Source of the DNA: HB2-32-21 sp003448675
GTDB taxonomy: Bacteria > Pseudomonadota > Gammaproteobacteria > Pseudomonadales > Porticoccaceae
Direction: 5' to 3'
NCBI GenBank assembly: GCA_041584755.1
Contig: JBFHDK010000006.1
Coordinates: 1-64,000 of the forward strand
DNA: 64,000 bases
Positions 8,839-17,542 of the stretch are shown here, piece by piece. The notes under the pieces were generated by a model, which did no database searches, was not told the DNA's origin, and saw only the letters and a program-made list of their open reading frames with translations. Position numbers and translations under genes: made by a program. Numbering within the stretch: the stretch's first letter is position 1; every line of letters begins with the position of its first letter.

Positions 8839-9720
8839 GTGATGCAAGATTCATTATGGGCGGCTATTGGCCAGGCTATTACAGAAGCGACCACGCAAGC
8901 GTTCGCCCCGAACCATGCCGAGCCCATACAAGGTGGCTGGATTAACGAGGCCCGGGTTTTATCCGATGGCGAGCAACGCTATTTCATCAAACTGAACGAA
9001 GCGGCTTGCGCGGGTATGTTTGCCGCCGAAGCGGCGGGGCTGAAAATCATGGCTCACACGCGGGCTGTGCGTGTGCCAAAAGTGATCACCCATGGTCTGG
9101 TAGCTGGGCGCAGCTTTATCGTGCTGGAATATCTGACTTTGAACAGGCCGGGCCCGAGCGCGGAAAAACGGTTTGGCAAAGCCCTTGCGGCCATGCATCG
9201 GCATACTACCACCCGCTTTGGTCTGGATTTCGACAACACCATCGGCAGCACATCCCAGCAAAACAACTGGCGGGAAGACTGGCCGACGTTTTATCTGGAA
9301 CAAAGACTGCGACCAATCTTTCAATTGGCGGCGTCGAAATATCCTGACCTGGAAAACCACTTAGCGCCGCTGGCCCGGAAACTGCCAGAATACTTTAGCA
9401 ATTATCAACCACAGCCTTCGCTGGTGCATGGTGATTTATGGTCCGGCAACTGGTCAGCCGACGAACACGGCCAGCCGGTTCTCTACGATCCGGCCCTCTA
9501 CTGGGGCGACCGGGAGGTGGATCTGGCCATGACCAAATTATTTGGGGGCTTTTCGGAGGCTTTTTATCAGGCCTATGAGAAGGCCTGGCCCCTTGATTCA
9601 GGCTATGTGCGACGCAAGGCCCTTTACCAGCTCTACTACTACCTGAATCATATCTATCTGTTTGGGGAGAACGAGCCGAGATACACCCGGGCATTGATAG
9701 AGCGGGCTTTATCTGACTGA
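8839..9720 (+). CDS. Fructosamine kinase family protein (ketosamine-3-kinase-like)
   Basis: A 293-residue aminoglycoside-phosphotransferase-fold kinase. It carries GGWINEA (residues 32-38), an ATP-binding Lys51, the catalytic loop HGDLWSGN (197-204) and the metal-binding DPA (217-219); NTIGSTSQQNNW is the family-specific segment. Enzymes of this family phosphorylate sugar adducts on proteins (fructosamines, ribulosamines) and so start deglycation; the true bacterial substrate is often unproven. Start is GTG at 8839, followed at once by ATG (8842); GGAAGGG lies 8 bases before the GTG. Third gene of the miaE operon. Confidence 0.8.
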   Translation: MMQDSLWAAIGQAITEATTQAFAPNHAEPIQGGWINEARVLSDGEQRYFIKLNEAACAGMFAAEAAGLKIMAHTRAVRVPKVITHGLVAGRSFIVLEYLTLNRPGPSAEKRFGKALAAMHRHTTTRFGLDFDNTIGSTSQQNNWREDWPTFYLEQRLRPIFQLAASKYPDLENHLAPLARKLPEYFSNYQPQPSLVHGDLWSGNWSADEHGQPVLYDPALYWGDREVDLAMTKLFGGFSEAFYQAYEKAWPLDSGYVRRKALYQLYYYLNHIYLFGENEPRYTRALIERALSD

Positions 9721-9748
9721 CACTTTACAGATCCTTACCGAAAGCCCG

Positions 9749-10585
9749 CTATACCGGGCGGCTGCCCTTCAGGGATATCCGATGCAAGAGCCGGCGATAG
9801 CCGTGGTAATCGTTGATTGGGTAATGATGGGTCGAACGATTATCCCAGAGCACCACCGAACCCACCGTCCAGCGAAACCGGCACTGGAATTCCGGCTTGC
9901 GGGCATGTTCGTAAAGAATATGCAGGACCGGCTCACTGTCCTCCTGGCTCCAGCCATCAAAACGCAGGGTGTGAGCCTCGTTCACATACAGGGTTTTTTC
10001 ACCGGTTTCCGGATGAGTACGCACCGCGGGGTGAATTTCGGTAAATTCTGTGGGCGCACTTTTGTCGCCACTGTCGTCAATACGGTTTTTACGGGTTGCC
10101 GATACCGCCGCCTTGGCCGAAGTATTAACCGCTTTTAAACCCGTGACCATTTCCCTGATCTCGGTGGGCAGGTTTTCGTAAGCGGCCCCCATATTGCAAA
10201 AAATGGTATCGCCACCAACGGGCGGCAACTCCAACGCATAAAGCGTGGCGCCCGCCGCAGGCTCGGCCAGATAGGTGGTATCGGAATGCCAAACACCGCC
10301 AAAGTTGATGGTTTCTTCAGGTAACTTAAGTACCGGCGCCACTAGCGGGTTGCCTTCAATACCATTGAGAAAAGGGTATTTCTCGACTTCTCCAAACTGG
10401 CGGGTAAAAGCCAGTTGCTGGTCGGGGGTCAGGATCTGATCGCGGAAAAATAACACCTTTCGCTCCAGCCAAAGGGCTCGCAACGAAGCAAGGGTATGAG
10501 TATCCAGCGGTTTTGACAGATCGAGACCACTGATCTCGGAACCGATCATGGGCGCCACATCTTCAACCCCGTAATTCGCAGCCAT
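9749..10585 (-). CDS. TauD/TfdA-family Fe(II)/2-oxoglutarate dioxygenase
   Basis: A 278-residue non-haem iron dioxygenase. The metal facial triad is visible as HSD (H100, D102) plus the distal His in STHHYPINDY (about 253-254), with the 2-oxoglutarate-binding Arg in YRRLLHRI. The ATG at 10583-10585 has GGAGAGGTG just upstream, which favours it over an in-frame start at 10603. Homologues release sulfite from taurine or cleave aryloxyalkanoates, but many have other substrates; no sulfonate transporter is adjacent, so I leave the substrate open. It follows the LeuB-like gene by 51 bp on the same strand and probably shares its transcript. Confidence 0.8.
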   Translation of the reverse strand: MAANYGVEDVAPMIGSEISGLDLSKPLDTHTLASLRALWLERKVLFFRDQILTPDQQLAFTRQFGEVEKYPFLNGIEGNPLVAPVLKLPEETINFGGVWHSDTTYLAEPAAGATLYALELPPVGGDTIFCNMGAAYENLPTEIREMVTGLKAVNTSAKAAVSATRKNRIDDSGDKSAPTEFTEIHPAVRTHPETGEKTLYVNEAHTLRFDGWSQEDSEPVLHILYEHARKPEFQCRFRWTVGSVVLWDNRSTHHYPINDYHGYRRLLHRISLKGSRPV

Positions 10586-10636
10586 ATTCACACCTCTCCA
10601 CAACCTTCTAGAATAAGATTCTCTGCCTTTATGTCA

Positions 10637-11728
10637 TCAGGCGGCATTGAGTTTATCCAGCACCCGGTCACCAAAAGCCCCGGTGCTGAGCTCGGTAACA
10701 CCTTCGACAGCCAGGTCAGGGGTGGAATAGCCATCGGCAAACACCGCCTGCATGGCCGACCAGATCTGGTTCGCCACTTCGGGCAGGGCGAAGCTGTATT
10801 CAAGCATCATGGCCACCGAGCCAATCATCGAATAGGGGTTGGCGATATTGCGCCCGGCAATATCCGGGGCCGAACCGTGGGAAGGCTCGTAATAGGCCTT
10901 GCCATCACCCACGCAGGCCGAGGGCATCAGGCCCAGGGAGCCGACAATGCCGCCTCCCTGGTCACTGAGAATATCGCCAAACATGTTTTCCGTGACCAGC
11001 ACATCGAACTGACCCGGATTGAGACACAGGTGGGTCGCCGCCGCATCCACCAGCATATTCACGACACTCACATCCGGATAGTCCACCGCGACTTCATCCA
11101 GCACCTCATTCCAGAGCACGCTGGATTTCAGAATGTTGCTTTTGTGGATATTGTGCAGCACTTTTTTCCGCCCCTGGGCAATATCAAAGGCCACCCGGCA
11201 AACCTGGCGGATCTGATCCTCGTCATAGTAGAGGCTTTCAGTTACATAGCGCTTGTTGTTGGCATTCACACCAACGGTTTTCTCACCGAAATAAAGCCCA
11301 CCCACCAGTTCACGGACCATCACAATATCCAGGCCCTCACCGATCACCTCCGGCTTCAGCGGTGAAAAGTGAGCCAGGGCTTTGGGTAAAGACACCGGTC
11401 GCAGGTTGGCATAGGTGTTATAGCGGGAACGCAGTGGCAGCACCGCGCCGCGTTCCGGCTGCATATCGACGGGGATTTTTATGGCCTCTTCGTGAGCCAA
11501 TCCCACCGGCCCCTTGAGGATAGCATCCGCCGCGTCGCAGGCATCCACCGCCACCTGGGGGAAGGGACTGCCGTGATCAAAGTAGGCAGCCGCCCCGAAA
11601 GGCGCTTCCAGCAGCTCAAAGGTGATCTCGTGGCTGGTTTGAATCCAGTCGAGCACCTTGAGGGCCTCACGCATAATCTCGGGGCCGATACCATCCCCTT
11701 CCAGGATTGCAATTTTGTAGCTACTCAT
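10637..11728 (-). CDS. 3-isopropylmalate dehydrogenase-family protein (LeuB-like)
   Basis: A 363-residue beta-decarboxylating dehydrogenase. Signatures are EGDGIGPEIM at the N-terminus, LRSRYNTYANLRPV with the substrate-binding arginines, VRELVGGLYFGE (closest to LeuB rather than Icd or tartrate dehydrogenase), NMFGDILSD with metal-binding Asp, and EPSHGSAPDIAG for NAD binding. Start ATG at 11726-11728. LeuB oxidises 3-isopropylmalate in leucine synthesis, but leuA, leuC and leuD are absent here and the next gene is a TauD-type dioxygenase. It may therefore be a paralogue with another 2-hydroxyacid substrate. Family certain, substrate not. Confidence 0.75.
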   Translation of the reverse strand: MSSYKIAILEGDGIGPEIMREALKVLDWIQTSHEITFELLEAPFGAAAYFDHGSPFPQVAVDACDAADAILKGPVGLAHEEAIKIPVDMQPERGAVLPLRSRYNTYANLRPVSLPKALAHFSPLKPEVIGEGLDIVMVRELVGGLYFGEKTVGVNANNKRYVTESLYYDEDQIRQVCRVAFDIAQGRKKVLHNIHKSNILKSSVLWNEVLDEVAVDYPDVSVVNMLVDAAATHLCLNPGQFDVLVTENMFGDILSDQGGGIVGSLGLMPSACVGDGKAYYEPSHGSAPDIAGRNIANPYSMIGSVAMMLEYSFALPEVANQIWSAMQAVFADGYSTPDLAVEGVTELSTGAFGDRVLDKLNAA

Positions 11729-11880
11729 AGACGTGAGAATGTCCCGCTGAAAGGCAGGCATTGTAGCCAAGGCGCTTTGGCATGGACAGGCGGGCACGGT
11801 TACCTGCCGCACACTGTAAATCGGGCGCGGCCCGCCAACACTGATTCAGATCAAACATCACAAACACATTAACGCCAGAC

Positions 11881-11911
11881 AAAAAAAGGGCGAACCCAAA
11901 GGTCCGCCCGT
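11881..11911 (-). terminator. Rho-independent terminator after the flavin monooxygenase
   Basis: On the minus strand GGGCGGACC pairs with GGTTCGCCC around a TTTG loop, with one mismatch, followed by seven T. It separates the monooxygenase from the LeuB/TauD pair, so these are distinct transcription units. Confidence 0.8.
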
Positions 11912-11949
11912 CTGGATACTGTACCGGAGCCGGGGCGCCCCGTCGGACC

Positions 11950-13728
11950 TTAGCTGGTGACGAAGATTTCACCCATTTTCTTCTTGGTGTCTTCAATCAG
12001 CTCGATATAGCGCTTAAAGCCACCGTTATAGGTACCATCCTGACGACGGTTTTCCTCGCCTTCGAAGTTATAGTAACCGGGCGTACACTCCTTGTTTCGA
12101 TCGGTCTTGCCGCGGTGGTTAATCACCTCCTGCACCCACCACTCCTCGATTTCAGGGGTGATATCGATGGATTCGCAGTTGTTTTTCAAGGCGTAATCAA
12201 TACAACTGGCAATGTAATCCCCCTGTACCGTCAACACATCGGTGATGTTGAACTGAAATGAGGCCTGGTAACCGGCCATGATGAACATATTGGGGTAACC
12301 CTGGGACTGCACGCCAAACAGGGTGCGAATACCATCCTTGTATTTGTCGTTAATTTCCTGGCCATTGGCGCCAACGATCTGATTGTAGATACCGGTTTTT
12401 TGGACTTCGAAACCGGTAGCGTAAATGATCAGATCGACTTCGTATTCCTTGCCATCGAAAACCGGACCTTTCTCGGTAATTTCATTGACGCCCTTGCCGT
12501 GTGTATCAACCAGATGTACGTTGGGCAGATTGAAGGACGGCAGATACTCATCGTGGAAGCAGGGACGCTTACACATGAACATATACCAGGGCTTGAGGGA
12601 ATCGGCGGTTGCCTTGTCCTTGACGATCTCGTCGATGCGCTCGTGAATCCACATCATGTAATCGATGTTGGCATTTTCCTGGCGGCGGATTTTCTCTTCT
12701 TTTGATATTTTGGCGCGTTCTTCTTGCTGCTGCGGGCTCAGGCGCGGGCCATCAATGTTGCGCTGACGACGCTTCTCCTGCCAGCCGGGCTTGAGCTTAC
12801 GCGCCCAGTTTGGGTCCGTGGGCCAGTCGTTGCGGATATCAATGGACGAAGGCGTACGCTGGAAGACATACAACTCCTTGGCGTTTTTTGCTAACTCGGG
12901 AACCGCCTGCACGGCAGTGGCGCCGGTACCGATAATGGCGACACGCTTGTCCTCAAGGTTTTCCAGGTTCTCACCACAGTAATCATAGTCCCAACGGGAA
13001 GTATGGAAGGAATGGCCCTTGAAGCGCTCAATGCCCTCGATTCGCGCCAACTTGGGCTTTGACATGGGACCGTTGGCGCAGATCACGAACTTGGCTTTCA
13101 TATCATCACCACGGTCGGTCTGAATACGCCAGAGTTTTTCATCCTCCAGCCAGGTGGTGTGGGTGACGGTCGTCTGGAATAGCGCCAGGTCGTAGAGATC
13201 AAACCTGTCGGCAATGGCCTTGCAATGGTCGTAGATCTCCGGCGCCTTGGCATAACGATCCTTGGGCACATAATCCATCTCATCCAGCAGGGGCAGGTAG
13301 TCGTAGGAGACCACGTCACAGGCCGCGCCGGGGTAACGGTTCCAATACCAGGTGCCGCCCACGTCGGCGCCACGCTCAACGATACGGATGCTCTTGACGC
13401 CGGCCTTGCGTAACTGCGGCGCTGTCAGCAACGCGGAAAAACCACCGCCAATAAACAACACCTCAACCGTATCGGTCATGGCCTCGCGGGGTTTGACATC
13501 ACGATTATAGGAATCCTCGCCATAGTGAGCGAGATCGCCCTCAAAGTCGGAATTAAACTGCCCCGTACCTTCAGGGCGGTAATTCAGACGCAAATCCCGC
13601 TCTTCGGCGAACTTTTGTTTGATCGCGTCATAGTACTCCTGGGAATGTTTTTGCCCTGCTTTCAGGGGGTCAAATGAGCTTAGCTGGGCTACGCCATCCG
13701 ATTTGCCAATTTGCTTGGACTCAGGCAT
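11950..13728 (-). CDS. Flavin-containing monooxygenase, Baeyer-Villiger type
   Basis: A 592-residue FAD/NADPH monooxygenase. It has an N-terminal FAD Rossmann motif IGGGFSAL (about 93-100), GTWYWNRYPGA, the type I Baeyer-Villiger fingerprint FKGHSFHTSRWD (F236, H242, W246), and a second Rossmann motif IGTGATA for NADPH (266-272). Such enzymes insert oxygen next to ketones (cyclic, steroidal or linear). An 80-residue N-terminal extension precedes the FAD domain, as in cyclododecanone/steroid-type members. Start ATG at 13726-13728 with AGAGGA upstream. It is monocistronic, ended by a strong terminator. Substrate not predictable. Confidence 0.85.
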   Translation of the reverse strand: MPESKQIGKSDGVAQLSSFDPLKAGQKHSQEYYDAIKQKFAEERDLRLNYRPEGTGQFNSDFEGDLAHYGEDSYNRDVKPREAMTDTVEVLFIGGGFSALLTAPQLRKAGVKSIRIVERGADVGGTWYWNRYPGAACDVVSYDYLPLLDEMDYVPKDRYAKAPEIYDHCKAIADRFDLYDLALFQTTVTHTTWLEDEKLWRIQTDRGDDMKAKFVICANGPMSKPKLARIEGIERFKGHSFHTSRWDYDYCGENLENLEDKRVAIIGTGATAVQAVPELAKNAKELYVFQRTPSSIDIRNDWPTDPNWARKLKPGWQEKRRQRNIDGPRLSPQQQEERAKISKEEKIRRQENANIDYMMWIHERIDEIVKDKATADSLKPWYMFMCKRPCFHDEYLPSFNLPNVHLVDTHGKGVNEITEKGPVFDGKEYEVDLIIYATGFEVQKTGIYNQIVGANGQEINDKYKDGIRTLFGVQSQGYPNMFIMAGYQASFQFNITDVLTVQGDYIASCIDYALKNNCESIDITPEIEEWWVQEVINHRGKTDRNKECTPGYYNFEGEENRRQDGTYNGGFKRYIELIEDTKKKMGEIFVTS

Positions 13729-14040
13729 TTCTTTTCCTCTCTAACTGGTTTCAAGTGTGAATAATTTTCGGCCCCGGCGCCTTCAGCGCAAACGGACCTA
13801 GGATCAATGGTGGTTAGCAAGTATGGAGCAGCAAGCGTTGATGCGTCAACGGTCAAGCCGACGTTAAAAATCGGTTTATTGATGTCAGGCAAATGATCAA
13901 CTCTCGCAGCTGCCTAGGGTTCCAGGACGTGAAAATTGGCTACGCGGTGCCGTTTGCTCCGCCACCACTGCCGGCGAGGTAAATAATTTCGTCACATTCT
14001 GGCGGGAAAATACCCTCCGATGAGCTAAAGGAGGTTCAGC
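13729..14040. other. Divergent intergenic region between the monooxygenase and ugd
   Basis: No gene is seen in these 312 bp. It carries the regulatory regions of two divergent genes: a ribosome-binding site AAAGGAGG about 6 bases before the ugd ATG, AGAGGA before the monooxygenase ATG, and one clear inverted repeat (listed separately). No sigma-70 box pair stood out by eye. Confidence 0.6.
13836..13851. promoter_or_regulatory. Inverted repeat, possible operator
   Basis: CGTTGATGCGTCAACG is a perfect 6-bp inverted repeat around TGCG. It lies about 108 bp upstream of the monooxygenase start and 190 bp before ugd. The size fits a dimeric repressor site (TetR-like or similar), but no regulator gene is adjacent and a chance palindrome is possible. 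Confidence 0.3.
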
Positions 14041-15489
14041 ATGAGAGTCGCAATTCTCGGTAGCGGTTATGTCGGTCTGGTCACTGCGGCCTGCTTGGCC
14101 CAGGCAGGCCACCAAGTAAATTGTATCGACCTTGATGAAAGTAAGATCACTAAACTCAAGCAGGGCATTTGCCCCATCTTTGAACCCGGACTGGAGGATT
14201 ATATTGTCCAGGGCTTGAATGACGGGCTACTGCACTTCAGTCTGCTTAATGAGTCCGATGTCGGTATCGAGCAAGCCGAGGTCATATTTATCGCTGTCGG
14301 TACACCGCCGGACGAGTCCGGCTCGGCAGATACCCGTCTGGTCCTGGCGGCGGCGCAAAGTATTGGCCAGAAGCTGCAAAGTGATGCCCTGGTGGTGGTC
14401 AAGTCCACGGTTCCCGTGGGCACGGTGGATCGCGTCAAGGCGGTGATCAACGAACAAGTGGCCAGACGTGGAGAAAACTTTACCGTCGACGCGGCTTCCA
14501 ACCCAGAGTTCCTCAAGGAAGGCTCGGCTATTAACGACTTTCTCAAGCCTGACCGCATTATTATTGGCACGGGTAGTCCTGAAGCAGAGAACACCTTACG
14601 TCAGCTCTATGCCCCCTTTAACCGCAACCATGACCGAATTCTGGTCATGGACATACGTTCTGCGGAACTCAGCAAGTACGCCGCCAACGCCATGCTGGCG
14701 ACCAAAATCAGTTTTATCAATGAAATCGCCCATATTGCGGAACTGGTTGACGCCGATATCGAGCAGGTGCGCCAGGGTATCGGTGCCGATCCGCGTATCG
14801 GCTATCACTTTATTTACCCCGGTTGCGGCTACGGCGGTTCCTGCTTTCCCAAGGATGTGCAAGCATTGGAAGCGACCGCAATGAAAGGCGAATACCGACC
14901 CCAGTTATTACGCGCTGTACGCGAGGTCAACGAGCGTCAGAAGCAGGTGCTGTCCACCAGGGTGTGCCAGTACTTTGGCAGTGATCTCCAGAACCGAACC
15001 TTCGCCCTCTGGGGTCTCGCCTTCAAACCCCAAACCGATGACATGCGCGAAGCGCCCAGCCGCGAGCTAATGAAAGCACTGTGGCAGGCGGGTGCCAGCA
15101 TTCGCGCCTATGATCCCAGAGCCATGGACGAGTGCCAGAAAATTTACGGCGAACGGGATGACCTGGTACTGACCGGCACCAAGGAAGCTGCGGTAAAAGG
15201 CGCCGACGCTCTGATTATTTGCACGGAGTGGAAAGGTTTCTGGGCGCCGGATTTCGAACACCTGGCCGCCAACCTGAAACAGCCGGTAATTTTTGACGGG
15301 CGCAATCTTTATGACCCGGAACTACTCAAAAACCAGGGCTTTGACTACATCGCCATAGGACGCGGCAACTGGCAACGGCACGCGGATAACACCATAGCCG
15401 AGCGCAAAAGCCCCATCGCTGCCGAACTCAGCCTGATAAACGGCGGCCCGGAAACCGGCAATAGCAAACCAACACCTTACGCCGCCTGA
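14041..15489 (+). CDS. ugd: UDP-glucose 6-dehydrogenase
   Basis: Oxidises UDP-glucose twice with NAD+ to UDP-glucuronate. The 482-residue protein has the N-terminal Rossmann motif LGSGYVG (6-12), the central dimerisation helix with K212 in SKYAANA, and the catalytic Cys268 in GCGYGGSCFPKD; the C-terminal UDP-binding domain follows (FALWGLAFKPQTDD). It begins at ATG 14041 after a strong AAAGGAGG site. Length is slightly above the usual 440-460 because of a short polar C-terminal tail. It converges on a phosphoesterase/glycosyltransferase gene set that may use its product; its substrate comes from GalU (62915-63751). Confidence 0.95.
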   Translation: MRVAILGSGYVGLVTAACLAQAGHQVNCIDLDESKITKLKQGICPIFEPGLEDYIVQGLNDGLLHFSLLNESDVGIEQAEVIFIAVGTPPDESGSADTRLVLAAAQSIGQKLQSDALVVVKSTVPVGTVDRVKAVINEQVARRGENFTVDAASNPEFLKEGSAINDFLKPDRIIIGTGSPEAENTLRQLYAPFNRNHDRILVMDIRSAELSKYAANAMLATKISFINEIAHIAELVDADIEQVRQGIGADPRIGYHFIYPGCGYGGSCFPKDVQALEATAMKGEYRPQLLRAVREVNERQKQVLSTRVCQYFGSDLQNRTFALWGLAFKPQTDDMREAPSRELMKALWQAGASIRAYDPRAMDECQKIYGERDDLVLTGTKEAAVKGADALIICTEWKGFWAPDFEHLAANLKQPVIFDGRNLYDPELLKNQGFDYIAIGRGNWQRHADNTIAERKSPIAAELSLINGGPETGNSKPTPYAA

Positions 15490-15576
15490 ACACGAATTGA
15501 CATAAGGTCACGGGCATCAGCCGTTAACAAAAAGGATGACATACGAGAAATAACGGACAAGCCAAGCCGAACCAGC

Positions 15577-16392
15577 TCAGCGCAGGCGAGGAAGATTTAT
15601 CAACTCGTAGGCCTGATCCACACCATCTACATCATTATCCGTCGCTAATTCTCGACGCAGGGGTTGGCGCAAATCACCCCAGTGGACCAGCTCAAGTTCG
15701 CCATGGGCGTGCTCAACCAAAGCGGTGCAGCTCTCCACCCAGTCACCGTCGTTGCAGTAGAGCTTGCCATTGATATAGCGCATTTCCGGTTGGTGAATAT
15801 GTCCACAGACAATGCCGTCCACACCCCGCGCATGACACTCTTGAGCCGCCGCCTGCTCGAAGGAGTCGATCGCCTGGCGTGCATTTTTAACACGGTTTTT
15901 AACATAGTAGGCTAGGGACCAATAGGGCAACTTCAGACACCGGCGCAAGCCATTGCTCAAGCGGTTAAGCCACAACAGAAAATCGTAGCTCCAGTCGCCG
16001 ACCCAGCGATCCAGGCGACTGCAGCGTACCGCATGATCAAATTGATCACCGTGAACCAATAACAAACGCTTGCCCTGAGCCGTGGTATGAATGAACTCAG
16101 AGCAAATCTCAACATCAAGCAGGCGGTGCCCGGCAATGTGATGAGACAAAGCATCGTGATTACCGGGTATATACACCACCCGCGTGCCATTGCGGGCTTT
16201 GTCCAGAATCGCCGACAGCACCCGTTGGTGGCTGTCAGGCCAGACAAAGCTGCGCTTCATGGCCCAGAAATCGACAATATCTCCCACCAGATATAGCACT
16301 TCGCAGCGAGTGGATTCCAGAAAGTCGAGTAAAAATGCGGCCTTGCAACCCTTGTACCCAAGGTGGGTATCGGACAACCAAATGGTATTCAA
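15577..16392 (-). CDS. Calcineurin-like phosphoesterase, PlcP/LpxH-like
   Basis: A binuclear metallophosphoesterase with all motifs: WLSDTH (D8, H10), VGDIVD (D38), GNHD (78-81), HGDQ and GHIH (about 197-200), numbering from the proposed start. Family matches include LpxH-like UDP-diacylglucosamine diphosphatases. The LPYWSL...VKNRVKNA and DGDWVESCTALVEH segments also resemble, from memory, the PlcP phospholipases C of rhizobia and marine bacteria that convert phospholipids to diacylglycerol under phosphate stress. The start is uncertain: the frame is open to 16746 but overlaps the upstream gene, and the first plausible start outside it is TTG at 16392 (271 residues); TTG at 16473 is an alternative. 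Neither has a strong ribosome site. Confidence 0.7.
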   Translation of the reverse strand: MNTIWLSDTHLGYKGCKAAFLLDFLESTRCEVLYLVGDIVDFWAMKRSFVWPDSHQRVLSAILDKARNGTRVVYIPGNHDALSHHIAGHRLLDVEICSEFIHTTAQGKRLLLVHGDQFDHAVRCSRLDRWVGDWSYDFLLWLNRLSNGLRRCLKLPYWSLAYYVKNRVKNARQAIDSFEQAAAQECHARGVDGIVCGHIHQPEMRYINGKLYCNDGDWVESCTALVEHAHGELELVHWGDLRQPLRRELATDNDVDGVDQAYELINLPRLR

Positions 16393-16447
16393 CGGCAGGG
16401 ATCCAACGCCCTCTGCGTTGCCCGAGACGCGAGCTGCGGTCGATATT

Positions 16448-17542
16448 TCAGGGCCGGGGAAAAGAGTGCTCAAGTCGTTGTGCCGATAATGTACAGGCCG
16501 ATGCCAGGGGCTTTTCGGGAAAACGGGTTTTACGCCACAGGGATGCGGCGAGGTGGTCGATATTGCCAAACCTTCCGGTGGCGATCCATTTGGCAACCGC
16601 CGACGCCACATCCGGGTAACGGACTTTCTTCGCTTCCGCCTCACGTAACCACCGGCCAAACGCTTTGTCATCCAGGCTAGTGAGCGCATGAGCCAATCCG
16701 ACCTGACGCAGGGCGATGACATTGGACAATTGTTCCGACTGGCCATGCACCGGTTTTACCAACAGCTTGCAACCCAATTGCAACACTTCACTGGCAAGAC
16801 CAAATCCGGCATTGCAGAACACCCCTCCGCAGCGACGCAGGTCATCATGAAAGCCTTCCCGGCTGGGCAGTCGCCATTGAATATGCGAGTGCTGGCTCTG
16901 GTAGCTTTTGGGATGAAACACCTCAAAACGATAATCCGGGTATCTACTGAGCAAGGCGTCGATCTGCTCAACATCCTCAAATGGCAAATAGACCACAATC
17001 AGTCTTTCTTCCGGCGCTTCCGCCCGCGGTCCGATCGGAGCCATGGGTGGCAGAATCGGTGCGTCAAAGTGATACCAGTGAAAACCCAAACTGCAATCCG
17101 CCGGGGCGAAATACTTCATGATCAACCGGTGATGGAGCCCTCCGTAATGCTGAGGGATGGGATAAAGGAAAGCATACTGATGACCCAGACCAAGCACCGG
17201 CACCTTTGATTGCTTACCCGCCCAGGCTGTCACTGGTTCAAAATCAGTCAGCACCAGGTCGTAGTCGCTAACATCCAGGCTTCTAACTTCACGCAGAAAA
17301 GTTAGGGGCCTGGCCTGATACAACGTCTTCAGCGACTTGGCGCGCCCGGCCTCGACCACCATAGTCAGCCCGCGGCGCAACTGATAGTCACCAAAGGGTT
17401 CCATATCAAAAAACTGCTCCGGTTCCCTGCCCGAAAACAGATAATCGACATCCACCCCTTCGGCCGCCAAAGCCGGGGCCATAGCTCTGGCACGCGTAAT
17501 GTGGCCATTGCCCGTACCCTGAACACCGTAAAGGATGCGCAT
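16448..17542 (-). CDS. GT-B glycosyltransferase, MJ1255/GT28-like
   Basis: A 364-residue GT-B protein that begins MRILYGVQGTGNGH; the glycine-rich GTGNGH loop (9-14) is typical of the MJ1255/MurG/MGDG-synthase-like group. The C-terminal nucleotide-sugar half shows FCNAGFGLASEVLQLG and KPVHGQSEQLSN, which correspond to the donor-binding signature. There is no signal peptide. The start codon directly abuts the PAP2 stop (17542/17543), so the two are coupled. The neighbouring phosphoesterase, lipid phosphatase, CDP-alcohol transferase and ugd suggest a lipid acceptor, perhaps diacylglycerol, with UDP-glucuronate as a candidate donor. That is inference. Confidence 0.7.
   Translation of the reverse strand: MRILYGVQGTGNGHITRARAMAPALAAEGVDVDYLFSGREPEQFFDMEPFGDYQLRRGLTMVVEAGRAKSLKTLYQARPLTFLREVRSLDVSDYDLVLTDFEPVTAWAGKQSKVPVLGLGHQYAFLYPIPQHYGGLHHRLIMKYFAPADCSLGFHWYHFDAPILPPMAPIGPRAEAPEERLIVVYLPFEDVEQIDALLSRYPDYRFEVFHPKSYQSQHSHIQWRLPSREGFHDDLRRCGGVFCNAGFGLASEVLQLGCKLLVKPVHGQSEQLSNVIALRQVGLAHALTSLDDKAFGRWLREAEAKKVRYPDVASAVAKWIATGRFGNIDHLAASLWRKTRFPEKPLASACTLSAQRLEHSFPRP

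Noticed and set aside
16393..16746. 118 extra N-terminal codons on the phosphoesterase
   Set aside because: They overlap the glycosyltransferase coding region and resemble no phosphoesterase.
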